A stretch of DNA of 64,000 bases from Candidatus Trichorickettsia mobilis (lineage in GTDB: Bacteria > Pseudomonadota > Alphaproteobacteria > Rickettsiales > Rickettsiaceae): positions 806,001-870,000 of the forward strand of contig NZ_CP112932.1 in assembly GCF_034366785.1 (NCBI RefSeq). The letters are read 5' to 3'. Below the pieces are notes generated by a model, which made no database searches, had not been told where the DNA came from, and saw only the letters and a program-made list of their open reading frames with translations. Below are positions 38,246-47,503 of this stretch, one piece after another (position 1 is the stretch's first letter; every line of letters begins with the position of its first letter). A program made the translations under genes and the position numbers.

Positions 38246-38752
38246 ATGCCAATCGCACCTGATTTTAGAATAGGCGAAAGAGTTGTATATCCATCACACG
38301 GAGTTGGTGAAATAGTTAATATTGACACTCAAACCATTGGTGGCACAGCTATACAAGTGTATGTCATATCATTTCCTCAAGACAAAATGACTCTTAAGGT
38401 GCCAGTTAATCGTGCTGCTGCTGCGGGCTTAAGAACTCTTGTCTGCAAAAATGATTTAGGTAAAATATATTCTACATTACAAGGAAAGCCTAAACAAGGC
38501 AATAGAATGTGGAGTAGAAGAGCTCAAGAGTACGAGGGAAAGATTAACTCTGGTGATGTTGTTGCTATTGCAGAAGTAGTGCGTGACCTATACAAAAATG
38601 TAGATAGCGACCGCTCTTATAGTGAACGTACTATTTATGAATCAGCATTAAATAGGCTTGCGGGTGAATTAGCTATTCTTGAAAGCATTAATTCCGAAGA
38701 TGCTATTAGCAAACTAGTTGAAATTCTTAAGGAAAAAAGAATAGCTGCTTAG
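38246..38752 (+). CDS. carD: CarD family transcriptional regulator
   Basis: CarD proteins bind the RNA polymerase beta subunit and stabilise open complexes, mainly at rRNA promoters. The 168-residue protein has the N-terminal RNAP-interaction domain (RIGERVVYPSHGVGEIVNID, then MTLKVPVNRAAAAGLR) and a C-terminal helical DNA-binding domain (SRRAQEYEGKINSGDVVAIA, ALNRLAGELAIL). Length is typical for alphaproteobacteria. It is preceded by a candidate promoter and AGAGAGG. Confidence 0.94.
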   Translation: MPIAPDFRIGERVVYPSHGVGEIVNIDTQTIGGTAIQVYVISFPQDKMTLKVPVNRAAAAGLRTLVCKNDLGKIYSTLQGKPKQGNRMWSRRAQEYEGKINSGDVVAIAEVVRDLYKNVDSDRSYSERTIYESALNRLAGELAILESINSEDAISKLVEILKEKRIAA

Positions 38753-38811
38753 AGCAAAGGGCGAATAGTAATCATCTTCAATAATTTCATATAAAAGGAT
38801 TTGTTTTAAGA

Positions 38812-39228
38812 ATGTTTATTAACCATGCAAGAAGTATTATATTATTTATAACATTCTTAATGACTATCTATAATGCCAGCGCATTACCCGCTCCAATGAG
38901 TGATAAAGAATTGTTGGAAGCGAGCGATTTTGTTGGAGAAGTTAAGGTAATCGGAGTAGTAGCGACTGAAGATGATAAAAGTACGTATAAAGGAATAACA
39001 GTGGCCAGGTACAATGCCTGGCTACAGGTTATTAAAACCATCAAAGGTCATTTTAATCCATTGGATACTATTGTTGCTTGTTGGCACGAAATTCCAAAAC
39101 CACCGTTTGTAGGAGCATGGTATGTAGGTTTCTCTCCTCAAGAACATACAGTTATATATCTGAAGTTACAGGATGATAAGCGTTGTTATACTGCTGTCAG
39201 CTGGAATGCAAAGAAACCGGTAAAATAA
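38812..39228 (+). CDS. Small secreted protein of unknown function
   Basis: I do not recognise this 138-residue protein. It has a signal peptide (NHARSIILFITFLMTIYNASA, cleaved probably before LPAPMS). The mature part begins ELLEASDFVGEVKVIGV and continues with alternating strands (YNAWLQVIKTIKG, TIVACWHEIPKPP, AWYVGFSPQEHTVIYLKL). The pattern suggests a small periplasmic beta fold. Two Cys remain in the mature protein and could form a disulphide. It is 59 bp after carD, and a type E repeat follows. Confidence 0.75.
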   Translation: MFINHARSIILFITFLMTIYNASALPAPMSDKELLEASDFVGEVKVIGVVATEDDKSTYKGITVARYNAWLQVIKTIKGHFNPLDTIVACWHEIPKPPFVGAWYVGFSPQEHTVIYLKLQDDKRCYTAVSWNAKKPVK

Positions 39229-39245
39229 CTTCGTTAAACTTTACT

Positions 39246-39395
39246 GAGAGTGTTCAGTAAACTATACACATCAAGTTAAGCTAAAATACGTCTGAGCTGA
39301 GGTAACTACGTTTCCGTGACAATCTAGTTTATAAAGAAGTTAGCAAGCCTTTCTGGATTGCTTCGGCTATGCCTCGCAATGACTATTTGACGCAA
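39246..39395 (+). repeat. Type E repeat (copy with left end)
   Basis: It starts GAGAGTGTTCAGTAAACTAT and ACATCAAGTTAAG as in the 60677 copy. The interior has TGGATTGCTTCGGC..GCCTCGCAATGAC. The right terminus is not found. The 75-100 bp from here to mnmA are AT-rich without a recognised signal. Confidence 0.65.
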
Positions 39396-39501
39396 GTTTT
39401 TGAACTCTCTTGCTTTTTTCCACAAAACTCAAAATTACCTACCATGTTGTTGCTACATACACTTTCTAAGTTCATATTTTTAATGCATATATATTTTATT
39501 T

Positions 39502-40584
39502 ATGGTTAATACGTACAAAACCCAAGAAACTATAGTGGTAGCGATGTCCGGTGGCGTTGATAGCTCGACTGTAGCAGCAATGTTACATGCTGAAGGATAT
39601 AAAGTAATTGGTGTTACTTTGCAGTTATATGATCACGGCAGTAGCATAATGAAAAAAGGTGCTTGTTGTGCTGGTCAGGATATTTATGACGCAAGCCAGG
39701 TAGCCGCTAAATTAAGTATCCCACACTATGTTCTGGATTATGAAAGCAAATTTAAAGAATCAGTGATTAGTGATTTTGTTGATAGCTATGTACGTGGTGA
39801 GACACCATTACCATGCGTACGATGTAACCAGTCAGTAAAGTTTCAGGATTTATTAAAAGTAGCAAAGGATTTAGGTGCTTCTGCTCTCGCCACCGGTCAT
39901 TATGTACGTAAAATTAATGGTAAAACAGGTGCTGAGCTGCATACTGGACTTGATTTACAAAAAGACCAAAGTTATTTCTTGTTTTCAACTACCAAAGAAC
40001 AATTAGAGTATTTGCGCTTTCCACTCGGTGAGTTGACTAAAGAACAGACACGAACTATGGCTACTAAATTTGGCTTGTTTTTAGCGGATAAACCAGATAG
40101 CCAGGATATTTGTTTTGTACCAGACGGTAATTATCGAAATATAGTAAATAAGCTCAGGCCTGAAGCAAATCAGCCAGGAATAATAATGCACATTGATGGT
40201 TTTGAATTAGGTCAACATCAGGGAATTATTAATTACACCATCGGTCAACGTCGAGGGCTTGGGATTGCATTTTCGAGTCCATTATATGTAATAAAAATTG
40301 ATCCTTTAACCAGAATAGTATATGTAGGTCCTGAAAGTGCATTGGCTGCTAGTGAGTTTATTATTAAAGATATTAATTGGCTGGCGGATGATATAGCAGA
40401 GACTAAGTATGTCAAGGTTAAGATTAGGTCCACACGTCCGGGAGAATTTGCTTATATTAATAAGATAGAGGACAATCAAATGCGTATAACTTTGCTTGCT
40501 CCGGAAAAAGCTGTAGCACCAGGTCAAGCTTGTGTTATTTATGATGATAGTAGAGTGCTTGGTGGAGGCTGGATAGTAAAATGA
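39502..40584 (+). CDS. mnmA: tRNA-specific 2-thiouridylase MnmA
   Basis: MnmA puts sulphur on the wobble uridine of tRNA-Lys, -Glu and -Gln. The 360-residue protein has the PP-loop AMSGGVDSSTVAA at the N-terminus. It has the catalytic Cys pair in LPCVRCNQ and DSQDICFV, GHYVRK, and the C-terminal barrel with NYTIGQRRGLGI and APGQACVIYD. Its stop overlaps the start of the APC permease (ATGA), giving a two-gene unit. Confidence 0.96.
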   Translation: MVNTYKTQETIVVAMSGGVDSSTVAAMLHAEGYKVIGVTLQLYDHGSSIMKKGACCAGQDIYDASQVAAKLSIPHYVLDYESKFKESVISDFVDSYVRGETPLPCVRCNQSVKFQDLLKVAKDLGASALATGHYVRKINGKTGAELHTGLDLQKDQSYFLFSTTKEQLEYLRFPLGELTKEQTRTMATKFGLFLADKPDSQDICFVPDGNYRNIVNKLRPEANQPGIIMHIDGFELGQHQGIINYTIGQRRGLGIAFSSPLYVIKIDPLTRIVYVGPESALAASEFIIKDINWLADDIAETKYVKVKIRSTRPGEFAYINKIEDNQMRITLLAPEKAVAPGQACVIYDDSRVLGGGWIVK

Positions 40585-41975
40585 ATTTTTTTAAGCAAAA
40601 AAGCTTTGAATCAGTAAAAGAAATAGCCAATATTGGTGGTTTAAATAAAAACTTAGGAGCATTTGATCTCATACTATTTGGTTTGGGTGGTATTATTGGC
40701 ACTGGTGTTTTCGTACTCACTGGATTAGTTGCGGCCAAATATTCTGGTCCAGCAGTAATGCTATCATATATTATCGCTGGTGGAACTTGTATTTTTGTCG
40801 CCTTAGCCTATACCGAACTTGCCACCATGTTACCAACTTCAGGCAGTGTATACACCTACTCTTATGTAGCCTTTGGTGAAATTATCGCTTGGTTAATGGG
40901 CAGTATAATGATCTTGGAATTATGCTTTATGGCAGCAGCAGTATCAGCTGGGTGGTCTGGTTATGTTCAGTCTATTCTAAAGACAGCCGGCTTTACCATT
41001 CCGAGCATGTTGGTTAAAGTGCCAGCTGATGGTGGCATCATGAATTTACCGGCTTTCTGCATCATAGCAATTGTCGGTCTGATATTGTATTTTGGTAATA
41101 AAGATAGCGTCAAAATCAACGCCATTTTAGTATTTATTAAAATGGGTGCGATATTTACTTTTGTATTTTCTGCCACTCCTCATTTTAAAATCAGTAATTG
41201 GACTGATTTTATACCTTTTGGCTTTGATAATGTGGTAATGGGCGCTTCAATATTGTTTTTTGCTTTTACTGGTTTTAGTAATATTGCCGCCTCTGCCGAA
41301 GAATGTAGAAATCCAAAACGTGATATAACGATCGGAATTATCGTATCTTTAGTCTTGGCAACGTTAATATATGTCTTAATTGGTGGATTAGTTACCGGCA
41401 TCATCAATTTCTCTGAATTAAATAATCAGCATCCTTTAGCTCATGCGCTAGCGATCAACGATAGCAATATCGGTTCAGCGATTGTTGCTACCGGCGCTAT
41501 TTGTGGAATGACTACCGTAATTATGATTAGTTTATATGGTATATCTCGTATCTTTTACGTGATAGCTCGTGACGGCTTGTTACCAAAATTTCTAGCAAAA
41601 CTTCATCCTAAACATGATAGTCCTTATGTAACTATCGGAATATTTTCAACAATCTCTGCTTTGCTTGGGTCTTTGTGTCCTTTTGAAATTTTAGGGCAAT
41701 TATCAAGCATGGGAGCGTTGATTGATTATATTGTCATAGTAATAATAGTAATGTTATTTCGCTTTAAACTACCGAATGTCAGCAGATCTTTTACGTGCCC
41801 AGTAGTATTTATTGTAGCTCCGGCTGCATTTTTAGCTTCGATGTATCTTTTATTCAAACAATTTATTGATAATAGCGGTAATTTATCAACACCGGGTAAA
41901 ATGATCGTATATTGGTTAGTTGTGGTATTTATGCTTTACGTGGTAAGATCAATCTTCATAAAAAATAAAATATAA
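40581..41975 (+). CDS. APC family amino acid permease (CAT-like)
   Basis: A 464-residue inner-membrane transporter with about 12 segments. The N-terminal GGIIGTGVFVLTG is the substrate-binding unwound helix of APC carriers. SAEECRNPKRDITIGI is typical of the cationic-amino-acid-transporter branch (CAT/YfnA type). The likely substrate is a host amino acid; which one cannot be told. Its start overlaps the mnmA stop by four bases. Confidence 0.88.
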   Translation: MNFFKQKSFESVKEIANIGGLNKNLGAFDLILFGLGGIIGTGVFVLTGLVAAKYSGPAVMLSYIIAGGTCIFVALAYTELATMLPTSGSVYTYSYVAFGEIIAWLMGSIMILELCFMAAAVSAGWSGYVQSILKTAGFTIPSMLVKVPADGGIMNLPAFCIIAIVGLILYFGNKDSVKINAILVFIKMGAIFTFVFSATPHFKISNWTDFIPFGFDNVVMGASILFFAFTGFSNIAASAEECRNPKRDITIGIIVSLVLATLIYVLIGGLVTGIINFSELNNQHPLAHALAINDSNIGSAIVATGAICGMTTVIMISLYGISRIFYVIARDGLLPKFLAKLHPKHDSPYVTIGIFSTISALLGSLCPFEILGQLSSMGALIDYIVIVIIVMLFRFKLPNVSRSFTCPVVFIVAPAAFLASMYLLFKQFIDNSGNLSTPGKMIVYWLVVVFMLYVVRSIFIKNKI

Positions 41976-42046
41976 ATGCTGTTTGTTTGACAATGATAGC
42001 CATATAATAATATAAGTCAGCACTTATAATAATATGGTTATTTTTT

Positions 42047-42954
42047 ATGAAGCATCATCTTAAGCCTATATCTAACTCGATACTAGATTCATTGTATACT
42101 AAACGTTTTCTGTTACTTAATCATAACTTTGACGTCAACAGAATGGAATTGCTCACTACAACGCTTGCTTATGATGAAGAGTACGAGGTAACAAAACTCT
42201 ATTTTCAGAAAGCGAGATAAGTATTCCAGCTATACGAGAATTATCCACGCTTTTTACAACCGTAGCAGCCACTATTATTCAAGAGCTCCACATCACTTAT
42301 GCTAATTTTGATGATAATGCATTAAAAATACTAGCTAAAGGGCTGAAATATAGCCAGTTACAATTGTTAGATTTAAGGTATAATGATATACAAGCAGGAG
42401 GGGCGCAAACCTTAGCTAACCTATTACCGGAAATTCCAATAAAAGCTTTGTTTCTGGGGCATAACCAAATAAAAGATGAAGGGGCGGAAATTATAGGTGA
42501 TATACTGTCACTGCCAGATAGCAGTGTAGTAATACTTGACCTAGGGCATAATGATATAACTTCTGCTGGAGTTAATGAATTAGCAAGAACTTTGAGTGAT
42601 ACTCAACTAATTGGACTTTCGCTAGATAATAATATTATAGGGGACTTAGGAGCAATATTTTTAGCTCAAGAATTGAGTAGAACTGATATAGAAGGATTGC
42701 CAGTAACTAATGTAAGGGTACTATCATTAGAAGCATGTTTTATTGGTAATGATGGGGCAAAGGAGATAGCCAGCTGCCTTCAATATAGCAATATAAGCAT
42801 ACTTAATTTAAGGTCTAACGTTATTAGTGATTATGTAGCAGGATTGTTTGTTCCAGTTTGCTCATCTGAGCAGTTAATTGATTTAAGCAATTTATATAAT
42901 CATGGACATAACATTGTTATTGTAGGAGGAGTATGTTATTCTGATGAGGGTTGA
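42047..42954 (+). pseudogene. LRR protein gene broken by a frameshift
   Basis: An ATG at 42047 opens a frame (MKHHLKPISNSILDSLY...) that stops at TAA about 42217. The next frame is open from 42181 to 42954. It continues the sense, with SEISIPAIRELSTLFTTVAA and then seven or so LRR units (LQLLDLRYNDIQAGGAQTL, VVILDLGHNDITSAGVNEL, LIGLSLDNNIIGDLGAIFL). The overlap around 42181-42217 suggests a single-base change splitting one gene of about 300 codons. The downstream part alone would have to start at a TTG (42364), without a ribosome binding site. It belongs to the same LRR class as the protein at 30427-32724. Confidence 0.7.
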
Positions 42955-43035
42955 TTTATGGTTTCGTTTTGGATAAATATTGATTTCCATTGCTAATTTC
43001 ATCGCCAATTAATATAATTTAAGTGTATTCTAAGT

Positions 43036-43224
43036 TAGAATGTTCAACAAACTACACTTGTCATTTGTTAATTTAAGGGAAAATAGGCAACATGGACCAT
43101 TCATTGTGAGGCGTTGCCGAAGCAATCCAGTTAAGTGTGGTTATTTTCCCGAATTGCTTCGGTCACTATATGTGACCTCGCAATGACGGGTCTTGTTTAA
43201 TTGATACAGTTCATTGAACACTCT
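43036..43224. repeat. Type E repeat (both ends)
   Basis: A 189-bp element with termini TAGAATGTTCAACAAACTAC and ATTGAACACTCT. The interior has paired GCCGAAGCAATCCAG / GAATTGCTTCGGTC and GACCTCGCAATGACGGG. The right end is 72 bp before nuoA. With it, 42955-43296 is explained. Confidence 0.75.
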
Positions 43225-43296
43225 TCTTTTTACTTAGAAGTGTATGATTCAACAAGCTGTATCAGTGCTAGTGTTAAGAAAAAGGTAGGAAGAAGT

Positions 43297-43683
43297 ATGA
43301 CAACGCATCATATATTACAGTCTTCGGATTTTTTGCAACAATATTTGCCTGTTGCAATATTTTTTGGTGTTGCAATATTTTTATCCTTGGTAGTAATAAT
43401 GTTGCCGGTAATATTGGCACAACAAAAGCCAAATAAAGGTAAATTGAAAGAGTATGAATGTGGCTTTGATGCATTCGGCGATGCCCGAGGACAATTTGAC
43501 ATCAGATTTTATTTGATAGCGATCTTGTTTATTATTTTTGATCTTGAAGTAACTTTTCTGGTACCATGGGCTATTAGCTTAGGTACTATTGGTAAATGTG
43601 GATTTTTCTCGATGATGTTCTTTTTATTGGTACTAACTATAGGTTTTATCTATGAATGGAAACAAGGAGCATTAGACTGGTGA
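43297..43683 (+). CDS. nuoA: NADH-quinone oxidoreductase subunit A
   Basis: NuoA is a small membrane subunit of respiratory complex I at the arm junction. From the ATG at 43297, preceded by AGGAAG, the protein has 128 residues and three membrane segments. The conserved matrix loop is [21 protein letters not shown], with the Cys, and [11 protein letters not shown] lies in segment 2. The open frame extends upstream into a type E repeat, but those residues are not part of the family. Its stop overlaps the nuoB GTG. Confidence 0.95.
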   Translation: MTTHHILQSSDFLQQYLPVAIFFGVAIFLSLVVIMLPVILAQQKPNKGKLKEYECGFDAFGDARGQFDIRFYLIAILFIIFDLEVTFLVPWAISLGTIGKCGFFSMMFFLLVLTIGFIYEWKQGALDW

Positions 43684-44207
43684 ATAAAAATATAATGGAT
43701 GATGTTATTCAAGATCAGAATCAAGATCTGTTGTTTAACGATGAATTATCTAACAGAGGATTTGTTCTAAGTAAAGTAGATGAATTAATAGCCTGGGCAA
43801 GATCTAATTCACTATGGCCAATGAGTTTTGGTTTGGCTTGCTGTGCAGTAGAAATGATGCAAACAGCAACCAGCCGTTATGATATAGATCGTTTTGGGAT
43901 GCTGTTTAGGCCAAGTCCACGACAGTCTGATTTAATGATTGTCGCCGGTACTCTAACTAACAAAATGGCACCGGCATTACGTCGGGTATATGATCAGATG
44001 GCTGATCCAAAATGGGTAATCTCCATGGGTAGTTGTGCTAATGGTGGCGGTTATTACCATTTTTCATATTCTGTGGTGCGTGGATGTGATCGAGTGGTGC
44101 CAGTGGACGTATATGTACCTGGTTGTCCGCCAACTGCTGAAGCTTTATTGTATGGGGTGTTACAATTACAAAGGAAAATTAGACGTACTACTAGATTTAA
44201 AGGATAG
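43680..44207 (+). CDS. nuoB: NADH-quinone oxidoreductase subunit B
   Basis: NuoB carries the N2 iron-sulphur cluster that passes electrons to quinone. The likely start is the GTG at 43680, overlapping the nuoA stop as GTGA; an ATG at 43695 is the alternative. The 175-residue protein has the tandem Cys in [11 protein letters not shown], the third Cys in [15 protein letters not shown] and the fourth in [28 protein letters not shown] is also conserved. Length fits. It is part of nuoABC. Confidence 0.95.
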   Translation: MNKNIMDDVIQDQNQDLLFNDELSNRGFVLSKVDELIAWARSNSLWPMSFGLACCAVEMMQTATSRYDIDRFGMLFRPSPRQSDLMIVAGTLTNKMAPALRRVYDQMADPKWVISMGSCANGGGYYHFSYSVVRGCDRVVPVDVYVPGCPPTAEALLYGVLQLQRKIRRTTRFKG

Positions 44208-44215
44208 TTTTACCT

Positions 44216-44818
44216 ATGCCACAACAAGTAATATTAAAAATTATTGATAATTTTATTACAAGTAAACAATTACAAGCAATAAACATAAATATAAAAGATT
44301 TTATAGCTTATAAAGTTACTAAAGAACAGCTGCTTACTTTGTTATCATTCTTGAAAACATCAGAAGAACTGCGTTTCACCATTCTAACCGACTTATTTGC
44401 TGCTGATTTTCCTGATCGTCATCAAAGGTTCGAGCTAGTCTATAATTTACTTAGTCTTAAATTAAATACCAGGCTTTTACTAAAAGTTGAATGCGCAGAA
44501 GATGAACCTGTGTCATCGATTGCGCAAATATTTAGTGCTGCCACTTGGTACGAGCGCGAAATATACGATATGTTCGGCGTGAATTTTATTGATAATCCAG
44601 ATATGCGACGTATCCTTACTGATTATGGTTTTGTTGGTCATCCATTAAGAAAAGATTTTCCAGTAACTGGGCATTTGCAAGTTAGATATGATCAGTCGTT
44701 AGAGAGAGTGATCTATGAACCAGCAGAGCTTGAACAAGAATTTAGGATGTTTGATTTTTGTAGCCCATGGGGAGGAGCGGATTATCCGCTACCTGGAGAT
44801 GAAAAAGCTACAAAATAA
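44216..44818 (+). CDS. nuoC: NADH-quinone oxidoreductase subunit C
   Basis: NuoC is a peripheral-arm subunit of complex I. The 200-residue protein has ILTDLFAADFPDRHQRFELVY and the signature WYEREIYDMFGVNF, followed by HPLRKDFPVTGH. It is a separate protein, not fused to nuoD. It starts 8 bp after nuoB. A palindromic element begins 3 bp after the stop. Confidence 0.95.
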   Translation: MPQQVILKIIDNFITSKQLQAININIKDFIAYKVTKEQLLTLLSFLKTSEELRFTILTDLFAADFPDRHQRFELVYNLLSLKLNTRLLLKVECAEDEPVSSIAQIFSAATWYEREIYDMFGVNFIDNPDMRRILTDYGFVGHPLRKDFPVTGHLQVRYDQSLERVIYEPAELEQEFRMFDFCSPWGGADYPLPGDEKATK

Positions 44819-44820
44819 AT

Positions 44821-44944
44821 ATACCTCTTCAACTTCAAGAGGGTGGTAGGAGAACGAGTGGTGCTCTTGCGCAGCGTAGTAACTTTTGTTTCGCACACTC
44901 GCATCCGAAGTTCGACACCCCAAATCTTGAAGTTCAAGAGGTAT
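44821..44944. repeat. Type H palindromic element
   Basis: A 124-bp element with 20-bp outer arms, ATACCTCTTCAACTTCAAGA and its complement with one mismatch. The GC-rich centre contains CTTGCGCAGCGTAG and TTTCGCACACTCG. It begins immediately behind nuoC. Confidence 0.83.
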
Positions 44945-45264
44945 GTTCGGTGAAAATCAAAGATTGCAGCGTCGTATCTAAAGATCTGCGGTGCCTCTTG
45001 ATTTCATATGCTTAAGTTAAGGAAAACTGATGCTCATCCGTCATTGCTAGGGTTTTGCCCGAAGCAATTCAGAAAAACTCGGTAATTATTTACTGGATTG
45101 CTTCAATCACTAAGGTGATCCCGCAATGACGAACCTTACTTTAATTGACACAGTTTATTGAACACTCTCCGCAATGACGGTGAAGAAGCCCGTAATGACG
45201 GTTTGTGTCGTCTCTTTTTCTTAACTGGATGCATATGTTTCTTGACTTTGACCTTCGTTTACCT
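44945..45264. repeat. Nested repeats: split type C with a type E inside
   Basis: GTTCGGTGAAAATCAAAGATT (44945 on) is the left half of a type C element and GACTTTGACCTTCGTTTACC (to about 45264) is the right half. Between them lie a type E copy without its left terminus (about 45009-45170, ending ATTGAACACTCTC) and further CGCAATGACGG pieces. CATATG occurs at both junctions (left half and right half), a possible target duplication. The element complex separates nuoC from nuoD; the last 40 bp before nuoD are unassigned. Confidence 0.68.
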
Positions 45265-45306
45265 TAACTCACGTCAAAGTACAAGTCTAAAAACCACTAT
45301 TGAGCA

Positions 45307-46494
45307 ATGAATATGGCAAATGACATTACCTTAAAACATATGACCTTAAATTTTGGTCCGCAACATCCAGCTGCTCATGGAGTGTTAAGGTTAATTTTAG
45401 AACTTGACGGCGAGGTTATTAACAAAGCTGATCCTCATATTGGGTTATTGCATCGAGGCACGGAAAAATTAATAGAGCATAAAACCTATATGCAGGCTGT
45501 TCCGTATTTTGACCGATTGGACTATGTATCACCTATGTGTCAGGAACATGCTTTCGCATTAGCGGTGGAAAAATTACTGGGATGCGAGGTGCCAAGGCGT
45601 GCACAGTTTATCAGAGTCATGTTTTCGGAATTAACTCGTATTTTAAATCACATTATGAACATCACGGCTCAGGCTCTTGATGTTGGTGCCACTACGCCAA
45701 TGTTATGGCTGTTTGAAGAGCGTGAGAAAATAATGGAGTTTTACGAACGTGTTTCTGGTTCCAGGATGCACTCTAACTACTTTAGGCCAGGGGGAGTAGC
45801 ACAAGACTTACCCGAAGGTTTATTATCGGATATAGAAGCTTGGTTGCAACAATTTCCAGACAAATTAAGCGATGTTGAGACGTTGTTAAATAATAACCGT
45901 ATCTGGAAACAACGGCTTGTTAATATTGGAGTTGTTAGTCAAAAACAAGCAATGAATTGGGGGTTTTCCGGTCCAATGTTACGTGGGTCAGGTATAGCTT
46001 GGGACTTGCGTAAATCTAATCCATATGATGTATATGGGGAAATGGATTTTGATGTCCCTGTTGGTAAAAATGGTGATTGTTACGATCGATATTTGATTAG
46101 AGTTGAAGAAATGTATCAATCTTTACGCATTATTCGACAATGTATTGATCAAATACCAGAAGGAGAAATTAAAACCAGTAATGCTAAGATTGCTCCTCCT
46201 TCGAGGAAAGATATGAAAGAGTCTATGGAAGCATTAATTCACCATTTCAAACTATATACTGAGGGCTATAATGTGCCAACAGGAGAGTCATATGGAGTAG
46301 TTGAAGCACCAAAAGGAGAATTTGGTGTATATCTATATGCTGATGGCTCGAATAAACCTTATAGATGCCGAATTAAAGCTCCAGGTTTTGCACATTTGCA
46401 GGGAATAAATTTTATGGCGCAAGGACATATGATGGCTGATATTGTCACCATTATTTCTAGTCTTGATATAGTGTTTGGTGAGGTTGATAGATGA
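45307..46494 (+). CDS. nuoD: NADH-quinone oxidoreductase subunit D
   Basis: NuoD forms the quinone-binding site with NuoB. The 395-residue protein has [57 protein letters not shown] and the C-terminal FGEVDR typical of the family. It starts 488 bp from nuoC because of inserted repeats, so it may need its own promoter. A shorter start (MANDIT) is possible. Its stop overlaps nuoE (ATGA). Confidence 0.96.
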   Translation: MNMANDITLKHMTLNFGPQHPAAHGVLRLILELDGEVINKADPHIGLLHRGTEKLIEHKTYMQAVPYFDRLDYVSPMCQEHAFALAVEKLLGCEVPRRAQFIRVMFSELTRILNHIMNITAQALDVGATTPMLWLFEEREKIMEFYERVSGSRMHSNYFRPGGVAQDLPEGLLSDIEAWLQQFPDKLSDVETLLNNNRIWKQRLVNIGVVSQKQAMNWGFSGPMLRGSGIAWDLRKSNPYDVYGEMDFDVPVGKNGDCYDRYLIRVEEMYQSLRIIRQCIDQIPEGEIKTSNAKIAPPSRKDMKESMEALIHHFKLYTEGYNVPTGESYGVVEAPKGEFGVYLYADGSNKPYRCRIKAPGFAHLQGINFMAQGHMMADIVTIISSLDIVFGEVDR

Positions 46495-47057
46495 CAGCAA
46501 CGGAAATTTTAGAATTTAGCTTTAATAAAGATAATTTACAGAAAGCACAAGAGATTATCAGCCATTACCCGGATGGTAAGCAACGAAGCGCAGTATTGCC
46601 CTTGTTAAATTTAGCACAACGTCAGGTTGGTGGGTGGTTACCACAGATAGCTATAGAATATGTCGCAAAATTCTTAGATCTGCCTTTTATTAGGGTTTAT
46701 GAAGTTGCTACATTTTATACTATGTTTAATTTAAAACCAGTAGGCAAACACCACATACAGATATGTGGTACTACTCCATGCTGGTTACGTGGTAGCAATG
46801 AAATTACCAAAGTTTGTCATAATGAACTAGGTATTGGTTTGAAAGAGGTAACTCCAGATAAACAATTTAGTCTGGTTGAAGTGGAGTGCCTGGGTGCTTG
46901 TGTGAATGCTCCGGTAGTTCAGATCAATGATGATTATTTTGAAGACCTAACACCTGAACTCATGACTGAGTTACTCAATAAGCTTAAAGCTGGTGAATCA
47001 GTTCGGCATGGTTCGCAAGTAGGTAGAACTGGTGCTGAACCAAAAAACAATAGGTGA
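46491..47057 (+). CDS. nuoE: NADH-quinone oxidoreductase subunit E
   Basis: NuoE is a thioredoxin-like subunit of the NADH-oxidising module holding a 2Fe-2S cluster. Of the 188 residues, the cluster Cys are in [11 protein letters not shown] and [29 protein letters not shown] is conserved. The C-terminal extension ([19 protein letters not shown]) is usual in alphaproteobacteria. nuoF, the normal next gene, is not downstream: repeats and then uvrA on the other strand follow. The stop codon lies at the first bases of a repeat. Confidence 0.95.
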   Translation: MTATEILEFSFNKDNLQKAQEIISHYPDGKQRSAVLPLLNLAQRQVGGWLPQIAIEYVAKFLDLPFIRVYEVATFYTMFNLKPVGKHHIQICGTTPCWLRGSNEITKVCHNELGIGLKEVTPDKQFSLVEVECLGACVNAPVVQINDDYFEDLTPELMTELLNKLKAGESVRHGSQVGRTGAEPKNNR

Positions 47058-47480
47058 GCGTTCTCAAGTTTTGTAATTTGAACGTTAGTATAGCACATAC
47101 AGGGCGTTATTACGAGCTGGTATCTATTCACGTCCTTGGCAAACCTTTATCGTATCAAGTATACAGATGGTGAGTTTGACAACAAACTGCCTCCACGATG
47201 TCATTCCCAGCAACGGCGGGAATCCAGCGTACATCTAAGCATTTGAGGCTTTTATTCCTAGATTCCCGCCGTTGCTGGGAATGACATCGAGTGCGTTAAT
47301 AAGACTAGTGTATATATCATACATCTGAGCTAAGATTTTATTAAAAATTGAAGCAATTGTTCAGTCTTTATCATCTCTTTGAGTTGATTCCTAGATTGCA
47401 TTAATGGCTTGTGCACTCCTCAGCTCAGATGACATGAAAGCGTTATAGTAGCGTTCAATTTTAAAAATCGTGAACGCTCG
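47055..47480. repeat. Type J repeat with an embedded type D copy
   Basis: Outer inverted repeats of about 30 bp (TGAGCGTTCTCAAGTTTT..TTTGAACG and the complement ending GTGAACGCTCG) bound a 426-bp segment. It contains the type D copy at 47119-47327. A short type J copy without insert is at 52073-52157. This fits insertion of D into J. The nuoE stop overlaps the left end. Confidence 0.72.
47119..47327 (+). repeat. Type D repeat (copy 3)
   Basis: Nearly the same as 23734-23962, including GATGGTGAGTTTGACAACAA, the ATTCCCAGCAACGGCGGGAAT core and TATATATCATACATCTG. It is cut short on the right and lacks the CTGAATAGATAC end. Confidence 0.88.
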
Positions 47481-47503
47481 CTCCTTACTCGAGATTATAT
47501 AAA

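Noticed and set aside
43201-43296. N-terminal extension of nuoA into the type E repeat
   Set aside because: The extra residues are repeat-derived and absent from the NuoA family; ATG 43297 has a good AGGAAG site.
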